Below, piece by piece: positions 45,975 through 52,418 of a stretch of DNA of 64,000 nucleotides. How positions within the stretch are numbered: the stretch's first letter is position 1; each line of letters opens with the position of its first letter. The stretch spans positions 549,001-613,000 of the forward strand of contig NZ_CP015756.1 of the NCBI RefSeq assembly GCF_001877035.1, given 5' to 3'. A program made the position numbers and the translations under genes. The DNA is from Clostridium estertheticum subsp. estertheticum (GTDB lineage Bacteria; Bacillota; Clostridia; Clostridiales; Clostridiaceae). The notes under the pieces were generated by a model. It was given only the letters and a program-made list of their open reading frames with translations. It was not told the origin of the DNA and made no database searches.

Positions 45975-47195
45975 TTATAGAAGTTTTTTAGCAAATTCCA
46001 TATTATCAAATTTATGTTCTTTTATATGATTTAGTGAATCAGTTAAATAAGTCCTGTGATGTTCTATGGTTTTCGAGAAAGTTTGGATAAATTCAACTAT
46101 ATCTTCTTTGTTATCCTGGTCATTATATAGATATCTTCCAACTAAATAAAACCTAATAAATGAAGATCTTACTAAAAGCATAATATATCCATCAAACATT
46201 GATTCCGATTCATTAAATGGAAACATATAGTTATACATAAAATTCACCAAATAATTTTCAAAAATATAGCTATTATTATTCATAAAATTTTCAGTATAAT
46301 CTTCAAATGCTTTTGTGTAAAGATCAGAATGTTTACTAATGTATTCGTAGTTATCAAATTTGAATCCAGCTATAATTTGCTTAGTATATTCCTTAAAAGA
46401 AAGACTGTCCACTTCTTTAGAGACATTTAAAAAACCTAGCATTGTTTTGAAAAAATCTATCTGAAATGTGTAACTTGATCCATTTTTTTTATAAGAATCG
46501 TTAACTGAATTTATATTATATTGTTTAATAAATGTTGGTACATTATTATACTTATGTTTAAGTTCTTTTTCTAATGTAGTTATAAAATCGCCTAATATAT
46601 AAAGTCTTTGACCTAGATCAAATTTCCTATTTTGAATTATTTTAATACTAAGGTCTCTAATTTCTTTAAAATACTTAATAGGTGAGTTACTATATTCTGT
46701 AGAGGTAGTTTCAATGTCACTTGATATTATATGTTTTCCTAAAGTTTCTTCACTTTCCTTAAATTTAATTCCTTCCTCTTTTAATAAAAGAATTCTTGCA
46801 GCTTCCGGACAAGCTACATCAAGGGACATTTCGTAATAACCATCTACCATATTTGTTATTCTAGGAAAAGATGTGCAAACATTTGAAAGATATTTCTCTC
46901 CAATTCTCGAATAAATTATACAATAATTTTCTTCGTCCAAAAATGCACACCTTTTCCCACTTTTTAATTTTACTTTTCCATAATCTACATCAGGGCTTAA
47001 GTAATACTCATTATTATGTACATTTTTCTGAAACATGCGCTTCATTTCTTTATCCTCAACTTTATAATACTGCCGAAAGGTGGTCTTATCAATATCTATA
47101 TCCCAACCAATACAACAACTGTCTTTACATTTTCCACCAATACATTCAAATTCTTTAAGATATGTCGGATACCTCAGTTTTATAGTTTTCTCCAT
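45975..47195 (-). CDS. Flagellin lysine-N-methylase-like protein (FliB family)
   Basis: The 406-residue protein has the FliB family cysteine pattern: GGKCKDSCCIGWDI near residue 20, GKRCAFLDEENYCIIY near 80, SNVCTSFPR near 105 and DVACPEAARILL near 128. The C-terminal part is helical. AAGGAAG precedes the ATG. FliB methylates lysines of flagellin with SAM and may be a radical or Fe-S enzyme. No flagellar gene is near, so here it is an orphan or acts on another protein. Confidence 0.85.
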   Translation of the reverse strand: MEKTIKLRYPTYLKEFECIGGKCKDSCCIGWDIDIDKTTFRQYYKVEDKEMKRMFQKNVHNNEYYLSPDVDYGKVKLKSGKRCAFLDEENYCIIYSRIGEKYLSNVCTSFPRITNMVDGYYEMSLDVACPEAARILLLKEEGIKFKESEETLGKHIISSDIETTSTEYSNSPIKYFKEIRDLSIKIIQNRKFDLGQRLYILGDFITTLEKELKHKYNNVPTFIKQYNINSVNDSYKKNGSSYTFQIDFFKTMLGFLNVSKEVDSLSFKEYTKQIIAGFKFDNYEYISKHSDLYTKAFEDYTENFMNNNSYIFENYLVNFMYNYMFPFNESESMFDGYIMLLVRSSFIRFYLVGRYLYNDQDNKEDIVEFIQTFSKTIEHHRTYLTDSLNHIKEHKFDNMEFAKKLL

Positions 47196-47420
47196 TGTCT
47201 ACTTCCTTTGCATATAAATTACTTTAAGTTTTATATTCTATATTCATTTTACTATAGTATCTTAAGTTTGTCAGATGTCTATTCATAAGAACTTATGTAT
47301 AAATGATTTTTATAGGGATTTATAATAAAATTCTTTAAAATTACGTTACTATATTCTTATAGTTACTTTGCCCCTACTGACACGTTTGCTGATAGTACCA
47401 CAAAAAGTTTAAAATGCATC

Positions 47421-47449
47421 TTGACACATAATACAACGTATTGTATAGT
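47421..47449 (+). promoter_or_regulatory. Promoter with operator palindrome for the PadR cassette
   Basis: TTGACA (47421-47426), a 17-base spacer and TATAGT (47444-47449) form a strong promoter. The palindrome ATACAA-CGTA-TTGTAT (47431-47446) covers the spacer and -10, the expected position for repression, probably by the PadR protein encoded at 47761. Confidence 0.7.
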
Positions 47450-47472
47450 ATAATGTATAAGGAGGCTTGAGA

Positions 47473-47711
47473 ATGTGTATAAATATTTATCTTCTTTCAA
47501 ACTTAGAAAATGAGACTGATGGAGTTAATAATAGAAGTTCAGAAAAAAGGACTCAGAAAATTTTAATTAAGTTATTTAAAATGATACTGAAATAGAAAAA
47601 GTGATTATAAGTGATTGTATTTATGATTTAGGAGGACATTCATTTAATGATGTTGATAAATTATATAGAGAAAAAAATAAAGATGTTCCACCTGCACTAC
47701 CTCTAGAATAA
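47473..47711 (+). pseudogene. Frameshifted small gene of unknown function
   Basis: After AAGGAGG a 40-codon frame begins MCINIYLLSNLENETDGVNN and stops at 47595. Adding one base in the A run near 47580 would join it to a frame that reads NDTEIEKVIISDCIYDLGG to DVPPALPLE and stops at 47711, for a total of 79 residues. The second part reads like a real protein, so a one-base deletion is the likely cause. The -1 slip is not supported by a slippery heptamer. I do not recognise the family. It is first behind the PadR-type promoter. Confidence 0.55.
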
Positions 47712-47760
47712 TCCTTATAAAGATAATATAGAGTTTAATAATGGGTTAGGAGAGATGATA

Positions 47761-48078
47761 ATGAACATACAATTAAAAAAAGGACTACTAGAAATATGTA
47801 TTCTTGCTGTATTAAAAAAGGGTGACTCATATGGCTACCAAATCATAAAAGATATTTCTGAATGTATAGAAATATCTGAATCTACATTATATCCAATTTT
47901 AAAAAGGCTAGAAGCAAATGGTTATAATGAGACATATTCAAAAGAGCATAACAGTAGATTAAGAAAATATTATCATATAACTCCTAGTGGGGAAAATCAT
48001 ATAGAAGAATTTTTCTTATATGATTGGAAAAAAATCATGGATATATATTTTTTTATAGGAGGTAAGAGTATTGAATAA
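47761..48078 (+). CDS. PadR-family transcriptional regulator
   Basis: The ATG at 47761 is well spaced from AGGAGAG; the ATG at 47755 is too close. The 105 residues carry the PadR fold: LKKGLLEICILAVLKKGDSYGYQIIKDI, ESTLYPILKRLEANGY and RKYYHITPSGENHIEEF. It heads a PadR-DUF1700-DUF4097 cassette, a common envelope-stress-type arrangement in Firmicutes, whose third gene is broken here. Confidence 0.92.
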   Translation: MNIQLKKGLLEICILAVLKKGDSYGYQIIKDISECIEISESTLYPILKRLEANGYNETYSKEHNSRLRKYYHITPSGENHIEEFFLYDWKKIMDIYFFIGGKSIE

Positions 48079-48658
48079 GAAAGAATTTCTAAGCAATTTG
48101 ACGAAACAGCTATCATCTTTGGGAGAAACTGAATGCAATAAATTTACGACATATTACAGTGAGATGATTGATGATTATATAGAAGATGGATACACTGAAA
48201 GTCAAGCCATAGATAAGATCGGTGACCACAAGAGTATTGCTAAAAATATTATAGAAGATCAAGGAAATATTATATTAAGAGAATCATCTGTTGGAAGAAA
48301 GGTCCTTCAGATAGTACTGCTGATTCTTGGATTTCCATTATGGGGATCTATACTTTGCGCAATAATCTTATTAGTATTATGTGGATGCGTAATATTTTTG
48401 TGTATACCTTTGGTTACAGGAGTGATAGCACTTACAGGTTTGTGTGGAGGATTATGGAGTATAGCGGGTTCTTTTTTTTGCCTAAAGCAGGGAGTCCATA
48501 TTGTTGTTACTCAAATAGGATTTGGATTTTTATTGTTAGGTATAGGTGTTTTATGTGCATTGATAACACAATTTACATTTGTAAAATATTTAAATGTTAC
48601 GAAATTATTTATACAAAAAATCTCTTATACATTTAGAAAGAAGATGGTGAGAATATGA
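48071..48658 (+). CDS. DUF1700 (HAAS-type) membrane protein
   Basis: Translation starts at TTG after AGGAGG and overlaps padR by 8 bases; the product has 195 residues. The N-terminal helical HAAS domain (NKKEFLSNLTKQLSSLGETECNKFTTYYSEMIDDYIEDGYTESQAIDKIGDHKSIAKNII) is followed by three to four membrane segments. HAAS proteins are thought to work with PadR regulators and DUF4097 proteins in a signalling unit. The downstream gene starts with an ATGA overlap. Confidence 0.88.
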   Translation: MNKKEFLSNLTKQLSSLGETECNKFTTYYSEMIDDYIEDGYTESQAIDKIGDHKSIAKNIIEDQGNIILRESSVGRKVLQIVLLILGFPLWGSILCAIILLVLCGCVIFLCIPLVTGVIALTGLCGGLWSIAGSFFCLKQGVHIVVTQIGFGFLLLGIGVLCALITQFTFVKYLNVTKLFIQKISYTFRKKMVRI

Positions 48659-48813
48659 AAATCATAAATGTAAAAATATGTTTAAAGGTAAGTTTTATTC
48701 TAATACTTACGGGACTGATTATATCCTTTATAGGATTTGGAATGTCAGGTTTTGATAGAAGTGCATATAAAACAGCTGGAGAAAACCACTGGTATAGAAC
48801 CATCAATTTATAG
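48655..48813 (+). pseudogene. Truncated DUF4097-type protein (N-terminal 52 residues)
   Basis: The ATG overlaps the DUF1700 stop. The reading MKIINVKICLKVSFILILTG... has one membrane segment, then GFDRSAYKTAGENHWYRTINL and a stop. In the PadR-DUF1700 cassette the third gene usually encodes a membrane-anchored DUF4097 beta-helix of 250-350 residues, which is missing here. Only its N-terminus remains. The following sequence shows no continuation. Confidence 0.65.
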
Positions 48814-48818
48814 GATAA

Positions 48819-48935
48819 ATGTGTATACTAATTTCAAAGAAAAAAATAATTAAGTCCAAACTAATTATCGTAATGATTTTTTGTTTTTGTAATATTATGA
48901 TTGCAATTTTCATCATTAATGTTCTCTTATTTTAG
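48819..48935 (+). other. Possible 38-residue membrane peptide
   Basis: MCILISKKKIIKSKLIIVMI and a further hydrophobic stretch form one basic-then-transmembrane peptide 5 bases after the truncated gene. The TAGGATAA ribosome binding site is weak. It may be a chance ORF in decayed sequence. Confidence 0.25.
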
Positions 48936-49005
48936 TTCAATCTTATTTTAAAGTGTATAAGAAAGTGAATGTTTTACAAAATCAAAACAAACGGGGGAAA
49001 TTAGA

Positions 49006-49056
49006 ATGGAAGATTTAAAACCAATAAAAGAAAACAGAAAGACGTCATGGGATTAA
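49006..49056 (+). other. 16-codon ORF with a strong ribosome binding site, ended near repeat C
   Basis: ACGGGGGAAATTAGA precedes an ATG that encodes MEDLKPIKENRKTSWD and a stop at 49056, 4 bases before the hairpin of repeat C. The good ribosome binding site suggests the start of a gene whose remainder was lost when the repeat arrived or by deletion. Confidence 0.35.
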
Positions 49057-49060
49057 CCAA

Positions 49061-49224
49061 AAGAAGAACTGATTATGTTATATCAGTTCTTCTTTTGTTA
49101 TGTTAAATTTATATTTAATTAAAGGGGGCTCTAATTAAAAAAATTAATTACTTTCTATGTACTTATAATAACAATTGAATGTGTCATTATAGTGGCAAGA
49201 GTAAGAATTAATTGTAAATAGTTT
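49061..49224 (+). repeat. Intergenic repeat, copy C
   Basis: The hairpin is AAGAAGAACTGAT/ATCAGTTCTTCTT (49061-49094), then GTTAAATTTATATTTAATT, AAAGGGGGCTCTAATTAA, TGTCATTATAGTGGC and GAATTAATTGTAAAT. The rest of this 280-base gap has no gene with good support; a 16-codon TTG-started ORF behind GGGAGGTG ends at 49393. Confidence 0.88.
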
Positions 49225-49408
49225 AATCTATATTTTGTACTACTAATAAAGAAAACTGTATGTTTTTTAGACACTTTTGTAAGTATGATTGTAGACAACT
49301 ATTTAAATTGGATTTATATTGTAATTGTGGGAGGTGCTTAACTTGGTAAATGAAAAATTGACCAAGGAATATAACTTAAAAATAACTTTTTAAATGGAGG
49401 GGGTTAAA

Positions 49409-49570
49409 ATGAAATTCAATTTTGATCAAACTATCGATGTAGAAAAAATGAATGCTTATATGGTTGGTGCTCGACTTGCATCACTGACTGCTGCAATATT
49501 TTTAATTAGAGATGGTAATTTTCCAGGAAAAAATATTCATATATATGAACAATTAGGTGTTATAGGTTGA
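49409..49570 (+). pseudogene. Truncated oleate hydratase (N-terminal 53 residues)
   Basis: A strong ribosome binding site (GGAGGGGG) precedes an ATG. The product reads VEKMNAYMVGARLASLTAAIFLIRDG, then FPGKNIHIYEQLGVIG and a stop. This is the FAD-binding Rossmann start of the oleate hydratase/MCRA family (family pattern: AYIVGGGLASLAAAFFLIRDG...IHIYEEL). Here the glycine motif has decayed to VGARLAS. The remaining roughly 500 residues are absent; the next gene starts 57 bases later. The remnant lies in front of the decarboxylase-family and dehydrogenase genes, suggesting a former three-gene operon. Confidence 0.85.
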
Positions 49571-49627
49571 AGCATGTTAATGTTAAAGAAATAATTTTGA
49601 ACCATAAAATATAGGGAGGTATCAATA

Positions 49628-50422
49628 ATGAATAGTTTTATAAAGGATCCAAATGATATTAAAAAATATTGTAGTAAACCAACAACTTTTTACAATGCGC
49701 AGATGCTTACTGCTTATTGGGAAACAAAGCCTGAAATTATTGCACGGTTACTCCCAGCACCTCTGAAGCCAGCTAAAAGACCTTTAGTAAGTGCTTTTGT
49801 AGCAAATTATCCTAGAACAAATTTTTGCGCTGCATATAAGGAAACAGCTTTACTTATATTAGCAGATTACAATGGTCAAATTGGAACCTATTGTATTTCA
49901 ATGCAGGTAAGTGATGGCATGGCTATGGCACTTGGAAGAGAAATTTATGGTTTTCCAAAGAAACTGGCAGAAATTAAATTTAAGAGAGAAGGAGATACGG
50001 TTAATGGAAGTGTATCTCGAAATGGAATAGAATTCTTTAGTTTAAAAGCAAATCTTAATGAAAAATTCAATGACATAGACGGTAAGAAAATAATTGGTGA
50101 TAATTATGGAAATATATTACCTATATACAACTACAAATATTCTAAGTCGCCAGATGGCAGTGGATTCGACTTAAAACCACGACTTATAGAGCAAGGGGAA
50201 ACCATGGATACCACACTGTTTAAAAATGGAGAAGTTGAGATGAATCTTAAGGATTCACCACATGACCCTTGGGCAGAATTAGAGGTTGTGAAGATGTTAG
50301 GTTGCACATACACCGAAGGGACAACAGTACTTTTAAGGGGTAAAGTATTGGAAGAAGTAGATCCAATGGCATTTATACCTTATTCAAATACAAGATGGGA
50401 CTGGTGGGAAGACACTTTATAA
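49628..50422 (+). CDS. Acetoacetate decarboxylase-family protein (CLA-DC-like)
   Basis: The 264-residue protein contains AKRPLVSAFVANYPRTNF, QVSDGMAMALGREIYGFPKKLAEI and FDLKPRLIEQG. The Lys pair in FPKKL corresponds to the Schiff-base Lys region of acetoacetate decarboxylase. AGGGAGGT precedes the start. In the lactobacillus fatty-acid saturation pathway a member of this family (CLA-DC) isomerises the double bond of 10-oxo fatty acids. The neighbouring SDR and hydratase remnant support that role, though simple acetoacetate decarboxylation cannot be excluded. Confidence 0.85.
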   Translation: MNSFIKDPNDIKKYCSKPTTFYNAQMLTAYWETKPEIIARLLPAPLKPAKRPLVSAFVANYPRTNFCAAYKETALLILADYNGQIGTYCISMQVSDGMAMALGREIYGFPKKLAEIKFKREGDTVNGSVSRNGIEFFSLKANLNEKFNDIDGKKIIGDNYGNILPIYNYKYSKSPDGSGFDLKPRLIEQGETMDTTLFKNGEVEMNLKDSPHDPWAELEVVKMLGCTYTEGTTVLLRGKVLEEVDPMAFIPYSNTRWDWWEDTL

Positions 50423-50490
50423 TATAAAATCAAGTCATTATTATTCCAAAGAGGTTAAAATACTGGTTATGTTTAAGGAGGATTTGTATT

Positions 50491-51354
50491 ATGAAGGACT
50501 TTAAAGGCAAGGTAGCAGTTATTACAGGTGGGGCAAATGGAATAGGCCTTGCAATCGCTAAGGAATGTGCGAAAAGATCAATTAAGATAGTTATAGCAGA
50601 TATTGATGGAAGTGACTTAAAAAGAGCGGAAAAGCAACTTAAGGCAGAAGGTGCAGATGTACTAGCCGTCGAAATGGATGTCATGAAATTTGAAGACATG
50701 GAGATGCTTGCCAAGATAGCTCTTGAAAAATTTCATCATATAGATCTATTATTTAATAATGCGGGTGTTGTAGTTGCAGGACCAGCTTGGTTACTATCTT
50801 TAAACGACTGGGAATGGATTATGAAAGCTAATGTTTGGGGCGCTATACATGGTGAAAAAGTATTCATTCCAATAATGCTAAAACAGGATACAGAGTGCTA
50901 TATTGTTAATACTTCTTCTGTAGCTGGGCTTTTGGATCTGAATGGAATGTCAGCATACCATACTTCGAAATTTGCAACAGTTGGGCTTTCTGAATCTACT
51001 TATTTAGATCTTCAGTGTCAAACAGATAAAATAAAAATGTCTGTGTTCTGTCCAGGATTTATCCAGACAGATCTTGATAATTGTGAAAGACACAGACCAA
51101 AGAAATATGCAAATGACATGAGTCAGCTTTATTATCAAAGTGATTTGTATAAAGCAGAAGAGGGTCAGAAACATAAGGTTATCAAAGGTGGAATTCCAAT
51201 TGACACAATTGGAGATACTATATTTAAGGCAATTGAGGAAGAAAAATTTTATATTCTAACACACCCAGAGTTAAATCCACTTATAGGTCTTAGAGTTAAA
51301 AATATGTTTGAAGGTGGAAGGCCATCTATGGATGTGATAAAAGGCGTTAAGTAA
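50491..51354 (+). CDS. Short-chain dehydrogenase/reductase (CLA-DH-like)
   Basis: The 287-residue protein has the SDR cofactor motif VAVITGGANGIGLA near residue 8, an NNAG-type segment (LLFNNAGVVVAG), Ser of NTSSVAGLLDLNG and YHTSK with catalytic Tyr and Lys. A distinctive C-terminal half includes MSVFCPGFIQTDLDNCERHRPKKY. AAGGAGG lies upstream. Length and context match CLA-DH, the NAD-dependent dehydrogenase that oxidises 10-hydroxy fatty acids to 10-oxo acids. It lies 68 bases after the CLA-DC-like gene and a terminator follows. Confidence 0.88.
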   Translation: MKDFKGKVAVITGGANGIGLAIAKECAKRSIKIVIADIDGSDLKRAEKQLKAEGADVLAVEMDVMKFEDMEMLAKIALEKFHHIDLLFNNAGVVVAGPAWLLSLNDWEWIMKANVWGAIHGEKVFIPIMLKQDTECYIVNTSSVAGLLDLNGMSAYHTSKFATVGLSESTYLDLQCQTDKIKMSVFCPGFIQTDLDNCERHRPKKYANDMSQLYYQSDLYKAEEGQKHKVIKGGIPIDTIGDTIFKAIEEEKFYILTHPELNPLIGLRVKNMFEGGRPSMDVIKGVK

Positions 51355-51378
51355 TTTTAAAACAATAATATGATATGA

Positions 51379-51415
51379 AATAGGTACTGGGATATAATTC
51401 CTGGTACCTATTTTA
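51379..51415 (+). terminator. Terminator of the dehydrogenase gene
   Basis: AAATAGGTAC...GTACCTATTTT with an inner GGGA/TCC forms a stem followed by T residues. The outer stem is the same as that of the hairpin at 58380. Confidence 0.82.
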
Positions 51416-51504
51416 AGTATGCACGAAACTAAAATATATATTAGTTAATAGGCATAACTCAAAGCGCTGTTTTTAGGGTATAATAATTATAAAATAATAA
51501 AACA

Positions 51505-51544
51505 TACCTTCAAAATATTAATTACTAATATTAATTAGAAGGTA
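51505..51544 (+). repeat. Inverted repeat enclosing two direct repeats
   Basis: TACCTTC (51505-51511) and GAAGGTA (51538-51544) enclose AATATTAATTA twice in tandem (51514-51524, 51527-51537). It lies 57 bases before a small gene. Confidence 0.45.
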
Positions 51545-51600
51545 GCGGTTAGTTTTTTAATGAAAATTTTATAAAAAATAAAAAAAAGAAGGTAAAAAAT

Positions 51601-51756
51601 ATGAAAAATGATGTAAATAAAAACATGGAAATAATGAAAAAAATTATTGAAGAAAAGAAAGCAAAATCTTCACAGCAAAAAAACACTAGGAGACCACCAA
51701 TATACGGACCACAAAGCTCAGGAGCAGGAAATGGTGGAGGTTTGGTTGGTAAATAA
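51601..51756 (+). CDS. Small Gly-rich protein (51 residues)
   Basis: GAAGGTAAAAAAT precedes an ATG. The product has a charged amphipathic helix (MEIMKKIIEEKKAKSSQQ) and then a Pro/Gly-rich tail RRPPIYGPQSSGAGNGGG ending in LVGK. The composition change, the ribosome binding site and the hairpins on both sides make a real small gene likely. I do not recognise a family. It has no membrane segment. Confidence 0.55.
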   Translation: MKNDVNKNMEIMKKIIEEKKAKSSQQKNTRRPPIYGPQSSGAGNGGGLVGK

Positions 51757-51792
51757 TTTATAAGTAAGTTAACTTAATAGAATACACTAATG

Positions 51793-51845
51793 AAAAAATA
51801 CCGTTAATAGTAGGATAATAAAACTACGATTAGGGGTATTTTTAT
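51793..51845 (+). terminator. Terminator of the small Gly-rich gene
   Basis: AAAAATACC pairs with GGTATTTTT, with GTAG/CTAC inside; a T-rich stretch follows. Confidence 0.6.
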
Positions 51846-51926
51846 TTCTTTTTTTTGAAAAGGATTAACTTATAATTTATGGGAATATGATGAATAAATA
51901 AAGTCGAATCATGAAATCTTAACACA

Positions 51927-51993
51927 ATCTTTATACGTTTGGGCGTATCTTTATACTAATTTAGCATAAAATATATATTGAATTTGATATAAT
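51927..51993 (+). promoter_or_regulatory. Direct-repeat operator and promoter, probable KdpE-type site
   Basis: ATCTTTATAC occurs at 51927-51936 and 51947-51956, exactly 20 bases apart, and ATACG-TTTGGG-CGTAT lies between. TTTATA direct repeats are the known target type of KdpE. A TATAAT box at 51988-51993 lacks a good -35, as expected for an activated promoter. Confidence 0.55.
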
Positions 51994-52110
51994 GTTTTAA
52001 CTATCAAGTTTGTGAATAATATAATGAGATTATAGTTAGTAATTATTAAGATTAGTAAGGAAGTACGAGTGGTTAATAAGTAAGCTTATAATAAGGGGTG
52101 TGATTTTTTT

Positions 52111-52338
52111 ATGGACAAGGTTTTAAATGCAATTCGTGAGTTTTATAAAGAAAATGGATATGATTATGTAAAGCCAATATATATAAATAGTTTAGTTGAA
52201 ATTACAAAAGATGAAATATTAGAAATAGTGGAAGAACTTAAAGCTAAGGGTTATATAGTTGAGATAAGCTGGAAAGATGGAAACAAATGTGAATTTTATT
52301 TAAATGATCTTGGTAAACAAAAAATATTAAATATTTAA
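52111..52338 (+). CDS. Small winged-helix-like protein
   Basis: The 75-residue protein begins MDKVLNAIREFYKENGYDYV and contains IYINSLVEITKDEILEIVEELKAKGYIVEISWKDGNKCEFYLNDLGKQK. The helix-helix-beta hairpin pattern resembles a winged helix. AAGGGGTGTGAT precedes the ATG. It lies 80 bases upstream of the KimA-type gene and behind the direct-repeat operator, so it may take part in potassium-responsive control. I do not recognise the family. Confidence 0.55.
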   Translation: MDKVLNAIREFYKENGYDYVKPIYINSLVEITKDEILEIVEELKAKGYIVEISWKDGNKCEFYLNDLGKQKILNI

Positions 52339-52418
52339 TAGAATTATAAGAGAAATATAAAGAAATGCTATATAATAAATAAGAATTCAAGAATAAATTA
52401 TATAATAGAGGTGTATAT

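Larger units (their letters stand above)
51757..52110 (+). other. Intergenic region upstream of the potassium locus (354 bases)
   Basis: It contains a terminator-like hairpin (51793-51845), the direct repeats ATCTTTATAC at 51927 and 51947, and a TATAAT box at 51988-51993. I saw no ydaO-type (c-di-AMP) riboswitch. Confidence 0.55.

Noticed and set aside
47570-47600. Programmed frameshift to explain the split small gene
   Set aside because: The TTTAAAATG context does not offer a slippery heptamer in the right phase, so a simple deletion is more likely.
49125-49215. A hydrophobic peptide reading (IITIECVIIVARVRINCK) within repeat C, also partly readable in copies A and B
   Set aside because: There is no usable start codon or ribosome binding site in frame, and copies A and B carry indels that break the frame. 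The similarity follows from DNA identity of the repeats, so a small toxin gene is not supported.
49343-49393. A 16-codon TTG ORF after GGGAGGTG upstream of the hydratase remnant
   Set aside because: It is too short and has no recognisable product. It may be the relic of another gene but cannot be supported.
51757-52418. ydaO-type c-di-AMP riboswitch upstream of kimA
   Set aside because: The known leader is long and has conserved GGGGAA-type segments. None is present, and the gap directly before kimA is only 80 bases.
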